DNA of 64,000 nucleotides from Branchinecta lynchi (lineage: Eukaryota; Arthropoda; Branchiopoda; Anostraca; Branchinectidae). A program made the position numbers and the translations under genes. The DNA lies in assembly GCA_023053575.1 (NCBI GenBank), contig JAKZAP010000018.1:3286001-3350000 (forward strand), written 5' to 3'. Shown piece after piece: positions 54,906 through 63,222 of the stretch (position 1 is its first letter; each line of letters starts with the position of its first letter). The notes beneath the pieces are model-generated. The model made no database searches and was not told the DNA's origin. It was given only the letters and a program-made list of their open reading frames with translations.

Positions 54906-55050
54906 TCACACTTCCCACTTCTCCAGAGACGGATATTCTATCTGACTTTCCAAGCCTAGAGTAAAAACATTTGGAAACATGTCCCTTCCATCTTTAAACT
55001 TGTAGTATTCAGTCCAAATCGGTCCTTTTCTGCCTGATGGCACATCACTT
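54906..55050 (-). CDS. Candidate terminal exon, minus strand, unrecognised
   Basis: The minus strand encodes about 48 residues, including SGRKGPIWTEYYKFKDGRDM and FPNVFTLGLESQIEYPSLEK, ending in TGA at 54908-54906. The composition is convincingly protein-like. A stop lies three codons upstream, with an AG between them, so it could be a last exon entered at about 55050. The pyrimidine tract is poor. It might belong to gene X's region or to another gene. No function is assigned. Confidence 0.35.
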
Positions 55051-55339
55051 CTATCATCTCACTGTACTTTAGCCCCTTATCTCGTCTTTTAAACTAGTGG
55101 TAGCTGCGATTTGTTGTAGAGCATACGGCAAAATATCGGCCACTTTCTGTATAATTTGAATTCGGCGCACTTTCTTGACACGGAGAACGGCGATCAGAAG
55201 AACCAGCGCCAATAATTACTCTGTGGTCGGGACAGGCGCCGAGTAGGCTCCACCCGCGATACTTGAGAATCGGGAAGAAAGACACGTCGGATGATTCAAG
55301 TCTTCTCAATTCTTCCCTTATTTATTCTTGCTACCGCCT

Positions 55340-56725
55340 CGGTTGGTACCCCGAGATTGTTTGGAATATTTATTAATGATTTAGTTTCGTTTTTGGAAAA
55401 CAAATGGGCTCCAGTATTATCTTTGGGAAGAATTTCTCTTTCGGTTCTGCTTTTTGCAGATGATACGGCGCTGGTTGCTAAATCGGCCCAAGACCTCCAA
55501 ATTTTATTAAATTTAATGGAGGAATATTTGGATTCAAAAAAGCTTTGTCTCAACGTAGATAAAACAGAAATAGTTATTTTTGGGAGTGGAAAACCAATTA
55601 ATGGGGCCAAACCGCAGTTTTTATTTAAAGGTCAAAAGTTAAAAGTGAGTTCTAAATTTAAATACCTCGGTTTCTGGTTAATGAGCAATGGAAGTTGGAG
55701 TACCCACATAAAGGAAATGGCTACTAGAGGGAAAGCAGCAGTGGCAGCAATATTTAGAAATAAAACTTTAACCGGGTTAAAGAACTTGAAGATGCACACA
55801 AATATTTTTAAATCTAAAGTAATGTCTACAGTTCATTATGGGGCAGAGGTTTGGGGTTTTGAAGCGGCAGCCCAGCTAGAGACAATCCAGCTACAATATT
55901 ATAAGCGGCTATTAGGTCTACATGATTCGACCCACACTCAGGTACTTAAAGGAGATTTAGGTATTTTTTCCCTTAGAAAACAAAGGTTAGAACAGATGTT
56001 AAAATCATGGCTGCGTATAACTCCACTGCCGGACAGTAGGCTTTTGAGAGCAGCTTATGATGACCTTTTAATACTTGGAAAGAAAAGAACTTGGCCGTTC
56101 CAGGTCAAGTCAGTCTTAGACCAAGTGGGAATGTCTTACGCTTGGAACGGCGGGTTAGGCCCTGCCAGTGGACACCAAGAAATGCTACGCCTGATAGTAA
56201 GTATCCTTGAAGACCAGGAAAAACAAAAGTTGCATAGTGTAGTTAGGACGTCAGAAACCCTTCAATATTATCGGGAGATAAAAAGAGTGTACGAGTCAGA
56301 GTTTTATTTTAAGTTAAACCTCCCATCACATTATCTTACATACTGGATACAGTTGAGGGCAAATTGTCTACCACTTCAGGGAAGAAAAAATATGTTTGAC
56401 AAATGGAAGAACCCAGGAAGCAGGCGACCTTGCCCTTTTTGCGAGATTCAAGATGATGGTTTAGACCATTTCCTTACTAGGTGCCATAAGCTTTCAGGTT
56501 TGAGGGAGGATACGTTTCGGGGAATTAGTGTTGCCCTCCCTGGTATCTTACTAAGTACTTCTGCGCAGGTAATTTGTAAAGTAGGGCGATACATTGATAG
56601 TGCATTAAAACTTGAATTTTGTTAGGAGATTCATTGATTTGTTTAAGTTTGTGTACGTACATATCTGTAATGTGTTTGTGTATATGGCCTTCGGGTTTTT
56701 TTCTGAATACACACTATATATATTG
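55340..56725 (+). CDS. LINE reverse transcriptase, 5'-truncated but with intact frame
   Basis: An uninterrupted frame runs to TAG at 56623-56625. Domains in order: end of the fingers/palm (PRLFGIFINDLVSFL), palm motif LLFADDTALVAKS with the catalytic FADD, thumb (KTEIVIFGSGK, KYLGFWL), a long linker, RLLGLHDSTHTQ, and a C-terminal CX2CX8HX4C knuckle (CPFC..H..C). The endonuclease and the first half of the polymerase are missing. It ends in GTATATGGCC about 60 bp after the stop, as at 6661 and 28200. The remaining protein cannot retrotranspose alone. The exact truncation point lies between 55290 and 55345. Confidence 0.88.
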
Positions 56726-56765
56726 GTGGTGGAGAAAAGAATCGTAAAAGAACATCACCGATCAG

Positions 56766-57476
56766 AAGAAAGAAGACCAAAGGTGTCGATGGGATCCCAA
56801 AAATTTAATATTTGATACAGACAGTTGGGTCTTGTCTTTGACAGACTCGTAACATTTTTGCTATTTATATTTAGAAACAGATTAAGGCCAAATAGCTAAC
56901 CGTCTGAGAAAACCAAGTTCAGATATGGATTCAGCATCTGTTGAATCCCAAATAGTCATATCTGTTTTGACCAAACTGATCGAAACTTCCTGCCTTACTT
57001 CTGCAAAATTTTCGGTTTCTTCCGGTTTCCAGACAAACTGCTTGTCCGGCAAAAAAAAAAGAAGCTCAGTAACAAATTCAGCGTATCTCTTTACCTCGAT
57101 ATCGAACATCTAATCTACTTCAAATAAAACTTTTACCTTTGACAAACTTTCCGGTTTCGGCCCGATTCCGGGCGAACTACTTGTCCGGTGAGAAATTGGT
57201 TTTCATAGTCTCGTTCAGCATGTCTTGTTATCACTTCATCGACTATCTCATTAGCTGTTTCAAAATATTTTGTTTGCCCCTTAATTTGAACCCCAACCCC
57301 TAAATGTAGAGCTACAGAGCCCATCTACGAACTCGACCCTTCCCTTGACCGAAAGAATTCTCACACCAAGTTTCATCAAAATATCTCATTCCCTTCGAGA
57401 ATTATCGTGCTGACAGACGGACGGACAACTTTTTCGATGTCAGGTATCCCAACACTTACGTTTTCGGATCCCAGAA
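56766..57476 (+). mobile_element. Family A Helentron-type element, short copy
   Basis: Left end AAGACCAAAGGTGTCGATGG with GATCCCAAAAATTTAATATT, one tandem unit (TTTCCGGTTTCGGCCCGATT), a reduced microsatellite (GACAGACGGACGGACA) and right end CACTTACGTTTTCGGATCCC. About 710 bp, half the length of the reversed copy at 30088, the difference being the number of core units. Confidence 0.7.
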
Positions 57477-57479
57477 ATG

Positions 57480-58511
57480 ATCAAAGAACATCATGGATCT
57501 GAAAACAATCTCACTGATTCTCTGTAAGAAACGACAAGCTCTGACAGACGGATGTAATAACTCTACGACAAATCAAGATAGGCCCTTAAAAATCTTTGCA
57601 AATGATACCGGTGTGATTAATGGGGAAGGCGGAACTATGATCTCTCGGCAATAAATAATCCACATCGGAAGCATGTCTGAGAAGTGCGCGAAATAGGAGG
57701 GGAAAATATGTAGCTCAATCTAAACTTTAAACGATTTAACTGATATGTCGAAATGAAGAGAAACATTATCAGTCAATAGGAATGATTATTGTGAGAACAA
57801 CCGTACTTTTTCTTTCTGCAAAATTTTAACATCAGCCATTCTTATTCGCAAATATTAGAAAATGCGATTTAACCTCTGCAGCAACATGTATGTCAGATCT
57901 GGCTCACACGATAATTATTCAGAATATCGTAGACCGTTAACTAGTTAACTATACCTTTTCTTCTTTAAAATATGGCTGATTGTTAAGCAAAATTGTTTGA
58001 ACACCTCCAAATAAACTACCAAAAAAACATTAGACACTGCCGAATATTTAGCTATTTTTTTACTTTTCATTAATAAACACGGTTATTTGTTGTCTCTTTT
58101 ATTGTTGCGTTTGGAGCTAAAAGACAATCCCATGGTTGTACCAAATTCTGGTTTGAACTAAAGTTTTGAAAGTGGGTGACGCGAGAATACTTCCACACTA
58201 CCTAGTTATGCTTTTCAACTTTACCGCTCTGTTACTCCTGACATAGCCAGAAGGCTTAAATATAGAATAAATTAGTCACTTACATTTTACGAAATAGTAC
58301 TAATCGGATACAGCATTTTCAAAGAAGGGGGTACCTTATAGTGATGATGATGATGATTTTAATAACGCACTTAAGAAGAGGAAAATAGTGCAGTATAGAC
58401 AAATAAAAGGTAAAAGTACACTGAGCTTTCAATAATGTAGTAAATGCACGAGATAAAAAAATAAACATTTAACTGTATCCTAACTTTACTTTTCAAAGTT
58501 AATGTAAAAAG
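57480..58511. other. No gene recognised
   Basis: AT-rich sequence with a GATGATGATGAT microsatellite near 58340. No exon or repeat family member is visible. Confidence 0.4.
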
Positions 58512-58756
58512 CTAAGCCGGCGTGGAAAACCCTGCAAGATTCTGCTTTACCTTCTCTGGGGTGACTTCCGGTGTAAGAATCTTTTCTACTTCTTCCGGGA
58601 TTTCGGATGTTTCCGGTGCCAGAATCCGGACGTCACTATCCTCCTCCAATAACAGTGGAGCTACAGTTGTAGATGGCGTCTGTGTTGTTGTCTGCTCAGT
58701 TGTGGTAGTCACTTGTTCTGTTGTTGTAGGAACGGTAGTTGCGGGTGTTGTCTCGA
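58512..58756 (-). CDS. Thr-rich mucin-like terminal exon (candidate)
   Basis: The minus-strand acceptor GGTTGATTTCAG precedes TCGAGACAACACC at 58756, and the frame is open to TAG at 58514-58512. It encodes about 80 residues beginning with a Thr/Pro-rich stretch (TTPATTVPTTTEQVTTTTEQ), an expected site of dense O-glycosylation, followed by an acidic segment (LLLEEDSDVRILAPETSE) and a mixed tail. It needs phase 1 at its start, matching the exon that ends at 58976. No domain identifies the gene. Confidence 0.5.
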
Positions 58757-58975
58757 CTGAAATCAACCGAGACATGTCAAGTATTTAATAACGATGATGA
58801 GAATAATGCAACGCCTGAGAAAGCCAATCGTCTTTATCTAGCTCGTCGAAAACTTGATCTTGGAATACATTTCGCGCGGAAGTTTTCAAACCCAGTTCCA
58901 CAGCTTAATCATCTAAGCTTAATCATCTAGATGATTAAGCTGGGCCCAGTTCCTTATATTGACTAAGTCACTCAC

Positions 58976-59093
58976 CTGTCACCACTACTGGGATGAAAAG
59001 CCATTCCAACAATTTTGTAGTCTGGAACGACCAAAGCAAAATAACACTTTGGAGTAGCACCAAGAGCCATGCTTTCAATACTTTGCAAACGAG
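58976..59093 (-). CDS. Candidate upstream exon with signal-peptide-like segment
   Basis: The minus-strand donor GTGACAG|GTGAGTGAC at 58976 is strong. In the phase required by the Thr-rich exon, the frame is open from 59093 and encodes AWLLVLLQSVILLWSFQ followed by LLEWLFIPVVVT, a strongly hydrophobic stretch suited to a signal or anchor. This frame has no ATG. A competing frame has ATG at 59070 in a good context but gives only about 50 residues. A further 5' exon would be needed for the hydrophobic frame. Confidence 0.35.
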
Positions 59094-59548
59094 CTATCCT
59101 TGTCAAGATCCTTGTAGCCCCGCCAACTATGCTTGCGACTTTTAAAGCGAGACAAACTTGCGGGTTTAGAGATTTCTAGTAAAGCAAAGGTGCGGTCTGC
59201 ACACACCAAGGAAACAATGAATGCTGTATCCTTTTTTTGCGATGTTCAGAAGATGAAGTTATTGGGAACAGGCGTTGGTGAACGACTGAATGAGTATCAG
59301 TGGGAGTAGTTATATAAAGGGGGTTCTGGCTCACCCTCCCCCCCAATTTCAAAACCCCATTTTAACATCAATTTCTTAAATTTTAACATCCTTTTTACCA
59401 AATTATCCCCCTTTTTAAGAACATTTTTATTTTCTTACTTCCAAAATAAAGGATACAAGAAATGAGAATATTACCCTTTACTACATATAAAATACTACAA
59501 TATACTACTACTTCTTTTTTTTTTTTTACATTTTTTTTTATTCAAATA
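59094..59548. other. Junction region between host DNA and the Polinton-like element
   Basis: Base composition falls to very AT-rich at about 59390. A T run lies at 59516-59528. The terminal inverted repeat of the viral element should be near here, but its partner is beyond the right edge, so the exact border cannot be set. Confidence 0.4.
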
Positions 59549-59857
59549 TTACTGAGTAAACAGTTCTAAATCTACATATGTTTCTTTGTTCTTGTTTTCG
59601 CGTACAATAGGCTGCAAAACCAGATTTTTCTTTAAAAGTAATTCGTTAGCAATGGCATTATATTTCTGAGTTATAAACAAATCACAGGGTTTGTCATTAT
59701 GATTAATAACTACAACCAACTTATCACCATATTTTGTCTTAGCAATTCTCATTTTAACAATAGTATATTTCAAACCTAGAACTAGTTCTTCTTTCCTGAT
59801 TGTCTCATTGTATTTATTCATTCTGATTGTATTCAAGACTTCCTTTGTGGACTCCAT
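59549..59857 (-). CDS. Small basic protein of the Polinton-like element
   Basis: 102 residues, Lys-rich, starting at ATG 59857 preceded by AATAA and ending with TAA. It contains ELVLGLKYTIVKMRIAKTKY followed by GDKLVVVINHND and FITQKYN. Small proteins with this kind of K-Y-I...TKYG-..V.V pattern are common in invertebrate Polinton-like elements; a single-strand-binding (OB-fold) role has been guessed for such proteins but cannot be shown here. It is the last gene of the block. Confidence 0.65.
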   Translation of the reverse strand: MESTKEVLNTIRMNKYNETIRKEELVLGLKYTIVKMRIAKTKYGDKLVVVINHNDKPCDLFITQKYNAIANELLLKKNLVLQPIVRENKNKETYVDLELFTQ

Positions 59858-59864
59858 TTATTAG
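59858..59864 (-). promoter_or_regulatory. TAATAAATG start motif of the 102-residue gene
   Basis: Directly upstream of ATG 59857 the minus strand reads CACTAATAA, with TTTAATAAAATC about 15 bases further upstream. Shares the ATAAATG consensus with the other four starts. Confidence 0.5.
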
Positions 59865-59894
59865 TGGATGATTTTATTAAATAAAAATCCAGGC

Positions 59895-61230
59895 TCACAA
59901 ACTCACATACATATTTTTATTGATAATATCTAATGTAGCTTTTCTTTCATAATATATAACACAGTAAACATTATATGGTACGGGTTGATTATCTTTCAAC
60001 GTTAAACTTATTTCAATATCAGCAGTTGTTCCATTATAAATATTTGACTCGTGTTTGGAAACATCGAAACAGAACAGTGGATATACTTCTTTAAATTCTT
60101 CTATACTAACAACACTACCAGTATCAAATGCTAATTGTTTATAACCCAAACGTATAAACCTATTGTAAAGATTTGAGTATTTACATTTATCATCGCTAAA
60201 ATCACATTTAAGTGGTTCTTCAGGATATTTATCCCCATTAATTCTAAGTTCTATGTCTGTTAAATTCATATGATCAAACACCATATTATTCATTAATTGA
60301 TTGTTATGCTTTTCATTTTTCTGTAGCATCACAACTACTTTTGTTGGATTGTTTCTCTCAGATATAACTTTCCAAGTGTGTTCCTTATTCTGACTAACAT
60401 CGCTTTTATAAGTATTACATGCTTCCCACATCAGATTATGCTTTCTGTCCTTTGCCAATACCTTTTCTAAGTTACTCATTTTTTCAATACTAGGAGCTAC
60501 AATAGGGATCTTCCAGGATAAATACTCGATGACTACTTTGAAATTAGTATTTCCATTTCTTATAATCATGTTGTTATCATCATTTCTTCTTAGAAATATT
60601 TTATGCGATGCACCTCTGAAGAATCGTTTGTTTCCTTTCAAAAATCCAAACAGTTCTGATAATGGTAAATACATATTTACTAATTTACTGCTCTTTGTTC
60701 TGTTATATCTTTTTTCAAATCCTTTATTATAATTATCATTATTGGTCAACCTGACTACTGCAGCCCCTGCAGTAAAAGAAGCAACTGCAGGATTGATTTC
60801 TTTTCCTTGATTATAATCTTTATACCAGAAATGATTTCTTGCTGCACTTCTAGAATAATCATCAGAGTATTCAATCAACTTTGTAACGGTAGTTGTAATA
60901 CCAACATTATTAATTTTTTCAACCGATTCATCGTTTATTACATACTCAGCGGTACTGAATAAATTAAATCCATTATTCGTTAGTAGCAACATCGGTTGCA
61001 GCTATAGGAGTCCCATCTTCGTTTACTATTCTTACACTGACATCAAGATAACTTTCACTTGGATAAAACCAAGAATCTAATTTCTTTGTTACGAATTCAA
61101 ACTCTGATTTATTAGATACATTCACATCTGTTTCTCGAATTTCTTTAAATTCATATTTAACCACTGTTTCATCCACAAGCGGTTCATCAAAAATGTTCCA
61201 TTGCGGACTGATAACTTTATTTACTGCCAT
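59895..61230 (-). pseudogene. Double-jelly-roll capsid-like protein, frameshifted
   Basis: Two minus-strand frames, 61230-60973 (85 codons) and 60992-59895 (365 codons), overlap by 20 bp in different frames and look like consecutive parts of one gene. The first begins at a motif-preceded ATG and has the N-terminal pattern of the F54H12.2-type family (a ...LDSWFYPSESYLDVSVRI strand region). The second continues with RSAARNHFWYKD, MYLPLSELFGFLKGNKRFF and IFLRRNDDNNMIIRN, family-typical. The second ATG lacks the start motif, supporting an internal Met. A single-base frame change in 60973-60992 is the simplest cause. Expected role: major virion shell protein of about 440 residues. Confidence 0.75.
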
Positions 61231-61238
61231 TTATATAA
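61231..61238 (-). promoter_or_regulatory. TATATAAATG start motif of the capsid-like gene
   Basis: The minus strand reads TTCTTATATAA immediately before ATG 61230. The preceding gene's stop lies only about 30 bases upstream. Confidence 0.5.
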
Positions 61239-61260
61239 GAAAGAAATTATTTAATAAAAA

Positions 61261-61617
61261 TTATTTCAGAATCTTTAATCCATTTCCAGTCATTAACGTT
61301 TTGATCAAGTCCTGACTTCTTTGATTTAAAATCCTTTTATTTGTACCGATAAGATCCTTCATCGATTTTTTGTTTCCAATTACATCAATGAGTTCCTTCT
61401 TGTTTACATCGATCAGATCTTTCCCATATTCTATTGCTCTGTTTTTCAACAACTCAAATCTCGGTTTAATAATATTATTATACATTGACATAGCCCCATC
61501 TTTTATTTGTTTTGCTGACGTTTGAAATAACTGGGAATTAACAATGTTTTTGAATACACTACCGATTCCACTTCCATACTGCCTTTTATAAAGTAATCGC
61601 TTATTATTAATCAACAT
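61261..61617 (-). CDS. Gly-rich N-terminus small virion-type protein
   Basis: 118 residues. The N-terminal RQYGSGIGSVFKNIV is followed by a Lys-rich helical region and a C-terminal GNGLKILK. Polinton and adenovirus-like elements usually carry one small protein with a G-x-G-I/L-G motif near the N-terminus and basic character, thought to be a minor virion or core protein. The position between the minor-capsid and capsid genes fits. Start ATG 61617 is preceded by the shared motif. The frame is intact. Confidence 0.65.
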   Translation of the reverse strand: MLINNKRLLYKRQYGSGIGSVFKNIVNSQLFQTSAKQIKDGAMSMYNNIIKPRFELLKNRAIEYGKDLIDVNKKELIDVIGNKKSMKDLIGTNKRILNQRSQDLIKTLMTGNGLKILK

Positions 61618-61625
61618 TTATAGGT
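61618..61625 (-). promoter_or_regulatory. CCTATAAATG start motif of the 118-residue gene
   Basis: The minus strand reads GTGAAATAAAATTATTTACC then TATAA directly before ATG 61617. The GAAATAAAATTA part also precedes the start at 63206. Confidence 0.5.
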
Positions 61626-61649
61626 AAATAATTTTATTTCACTAATCCT

Positions 61650-62372
61650 TTAAGCTTTTCTTAAATGCAGCACGTATCCAACGTTATCACCATTCAAATC
61701 GATAGGTCTTCCCAACTGATCAGTAATTGTCATTCTCAAGGAGTAAATAAAGTCTTTTGTATTAATAGGAAGGTAGATTAATTGTCTAGGATTCTCAACA
61801 ATTTGACAACCCGGTTCTGTATTCGGAACAAATGTCCAAATGACATCTGATTTACTTTTGTTTACGATAGAACTGTTTACAAGAGAGCAGTGAATTTGAA
61901 TTTTATCAACGCTTCTTGTTATATTCGGAAGCTTTGTACCTTCATTGATTTTCTTAGATATCTCACTATCCTTCTCAAATCCTAAAATCTGACACAAGTC
62001 ACTATTAAATCTAAACACATATTTTTCTTGTAATAGTATGACAAATCTCATAGATGCTGGATTGGATTAAATTACAATAGGACATTTATCTTTTGGGGTA
62101 TCAAAATACTGACACAAAAAATAATTCAAACAATCATCGTTATACATCCCATTAGGAATAGTAACATTCATCCATTCTGTTGCATTATTATCTTCATCTT
62201 TCCTGTATTGAAATGTATTATTTCCAAATTTATCCCTTATATTATGCCATGAATACCACAAAGTACACTGATTCAAACCTATTTCATAATCCCAATTACG
62301 ATTCAATTCGATTGGTTGACTAAATGTTATATCAATGATACTTTCATTACCTTCAATGTTTAACAACACCAT
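61650..62372 (-). pseudogene. Minor-capsid (penton-like) protein, interrupted by one stop
   Basis: Two frames, 62372-62067 and 62051-61650, lie in the same reading frame, separated only by a TAA at 62069-62067 and five sense codons. The first part (IEGNESIIDITFSQPIELNR, then WDYEIGLNQCTLWYSWHNIR) and the second (FNSDLCQILGF, later IYLPINTKDFIYSLRMTITD and a C-terminal YVLHLRKA) correspond to the start and end of a protein of about 240 residues that regularly neighbours the F54H12.2-type capsid. The second ATG lacks the shared start motif, so it is an internal Met. Loss by a single nonsense change is the simplest reading. Confidence 0.72.
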
Positions 62373-62380
62373 TTATTAGA
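62373..62380 (-). promoter_or_regulatory. TCTAATAAATG start motif of the minor-capsid-like gene
   Basis: Only three bases separate the stop of the upstream gene (62376) from this ATG. The motif therefore overlaps the end of the preceding coding sequence (TATTTCTAATAAATG). Confidence 0.5.
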
Positions 62381-63206
62381 AATATTTTTTATATATTGAA
62401 TTGTAATTTCTCTTCGTAAGAAATTTATTTCGCATTAACGAATCCAAAATATCAATAGCTTCATTTCTCACCTCATCAGATGTATTTCCGTTTACTCTGC
62501 TACCTATCAAAGTGTATAGTTTTGAAATCATTTCATCACAATTCATAAATACTCCAGTTCCTTGTTGTTTGGCTAATGGCAAATTATTTTGAATGGTTTT
62601 TAACCTATTCTTGTATTCTTTTATAAATTCAATGTGTTTATCATACTTACTAGAACTATAACTTTTACTTTTCAGACCACCATAACTTTGACTTATAGAT
62701 GTTAAATAATTCAGAGCCCCATCTATTTCCTTAGGATGCGTAAGGTAATAATGAGGCATTTTAAAATAATTATCGGTATCATTCCAGTCATCTTTATATT
62801 TTAAATTAATTTGATTTAATAATTCCACATCAATATTTAAGTTTAGATTTACGTCATATGGTTGTTCTAGATTGGGTTCTATAGCATGAGTGGGAGCTCG
62901 ACTCGATTCCTCTGAAGTAGTGGTCTGTAAAGCTGTTTTAAATGTATCACCTAATCTGACAAACCGTCTTCTTGAATTATTATCACCTTCCTGTAGTTTA
63001 TTAATTATCGTTTCAGCGTTCTCTTGTAATTTTTTGATGGTATCTTTAGTGTTTTCTTTTTGTGCTATAATAACTGGAGCGTTTAATTCTGAAGCATATT
63101 CCCGAAATCCTGCCTTCTCCATCTCATTTTGCTGAACCTTTCTTCTCTGAATTTCTCTGTTCTTCACTATATCCGATAAAATATCACTCAAGCGTCTTGA
63201 ATCCAT
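62376..63206 (-). CDS. 276-residue protein of the Polinton-like element
   Basis: Starts at ATG 63206 with the shared motif. Residues 1-75 are highly charged and predicted coiled coil (REIQRRKVQQNEMEKAGFRE). A polar linker follows, then a region with DDWNDTDNYFKMPHYYLTHP. The C-terminal 50 residues (LIGSRVNGNTSDEVRNEAID, later TKRNYNSIYKKYF) resemble a conserved tail found in proteins beside integrase in invertebrate elements of this type. The function is unknown. A structural or scaffold role is only a guess from position and coiled coil. The frame is intact. Confidence 0.7.
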   Translation of the reverse strand: MDSRRLSDILSDIVKNREIQRRKVQQNEMEKAGFREYASELNAPVIIAQKENTKDTIKKLQENAETIINKLQEGDNNSRRRFVRLGDTFKTALQTTTSEESSRAPTHAIEPNLEQPYDVNLNLNIDVELLNQINLKYKDDWNDTDNYFKMPHYYLTHPKEIDGALNYLTSISQSYGGLKSKSYSSSKYDKHIEFIKEYKNRLKTIQNNLPLAKQQGTGVFMNCDEMISKLYTLIGSRVNGNTSDEVRNEAIDILDSLMRNKFLTKRNYNSIYKKYF

Positions 63207-63214
63207 TTATATAC
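63207..63214 (-). promoter_or_regulatory. GTATATAAATG start motif of the 276-residue gene
   Basis: The minus strand reads TGAAATAAAATTAGTTGTA then TATAA before ATG 63206. The integrase stop codon lies within the same 16-bp gap. Confidence 0.5.
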
Positions 63215-63222
63215 AACTAATT

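Noticed and set aside
60992..60992. ATG 60992 as the true start of the capsid-like gene
   Set aside because: It lacks the ATAAATG motif, and family-typical N-terminal sequence lies upstream in another frame.
62051..62051. ATG 62051 as the start of a separate 133-residue gene
   Set aside because: It is in frame with the preceding open frame, separated by a single stop, and lacks the shared start motif.
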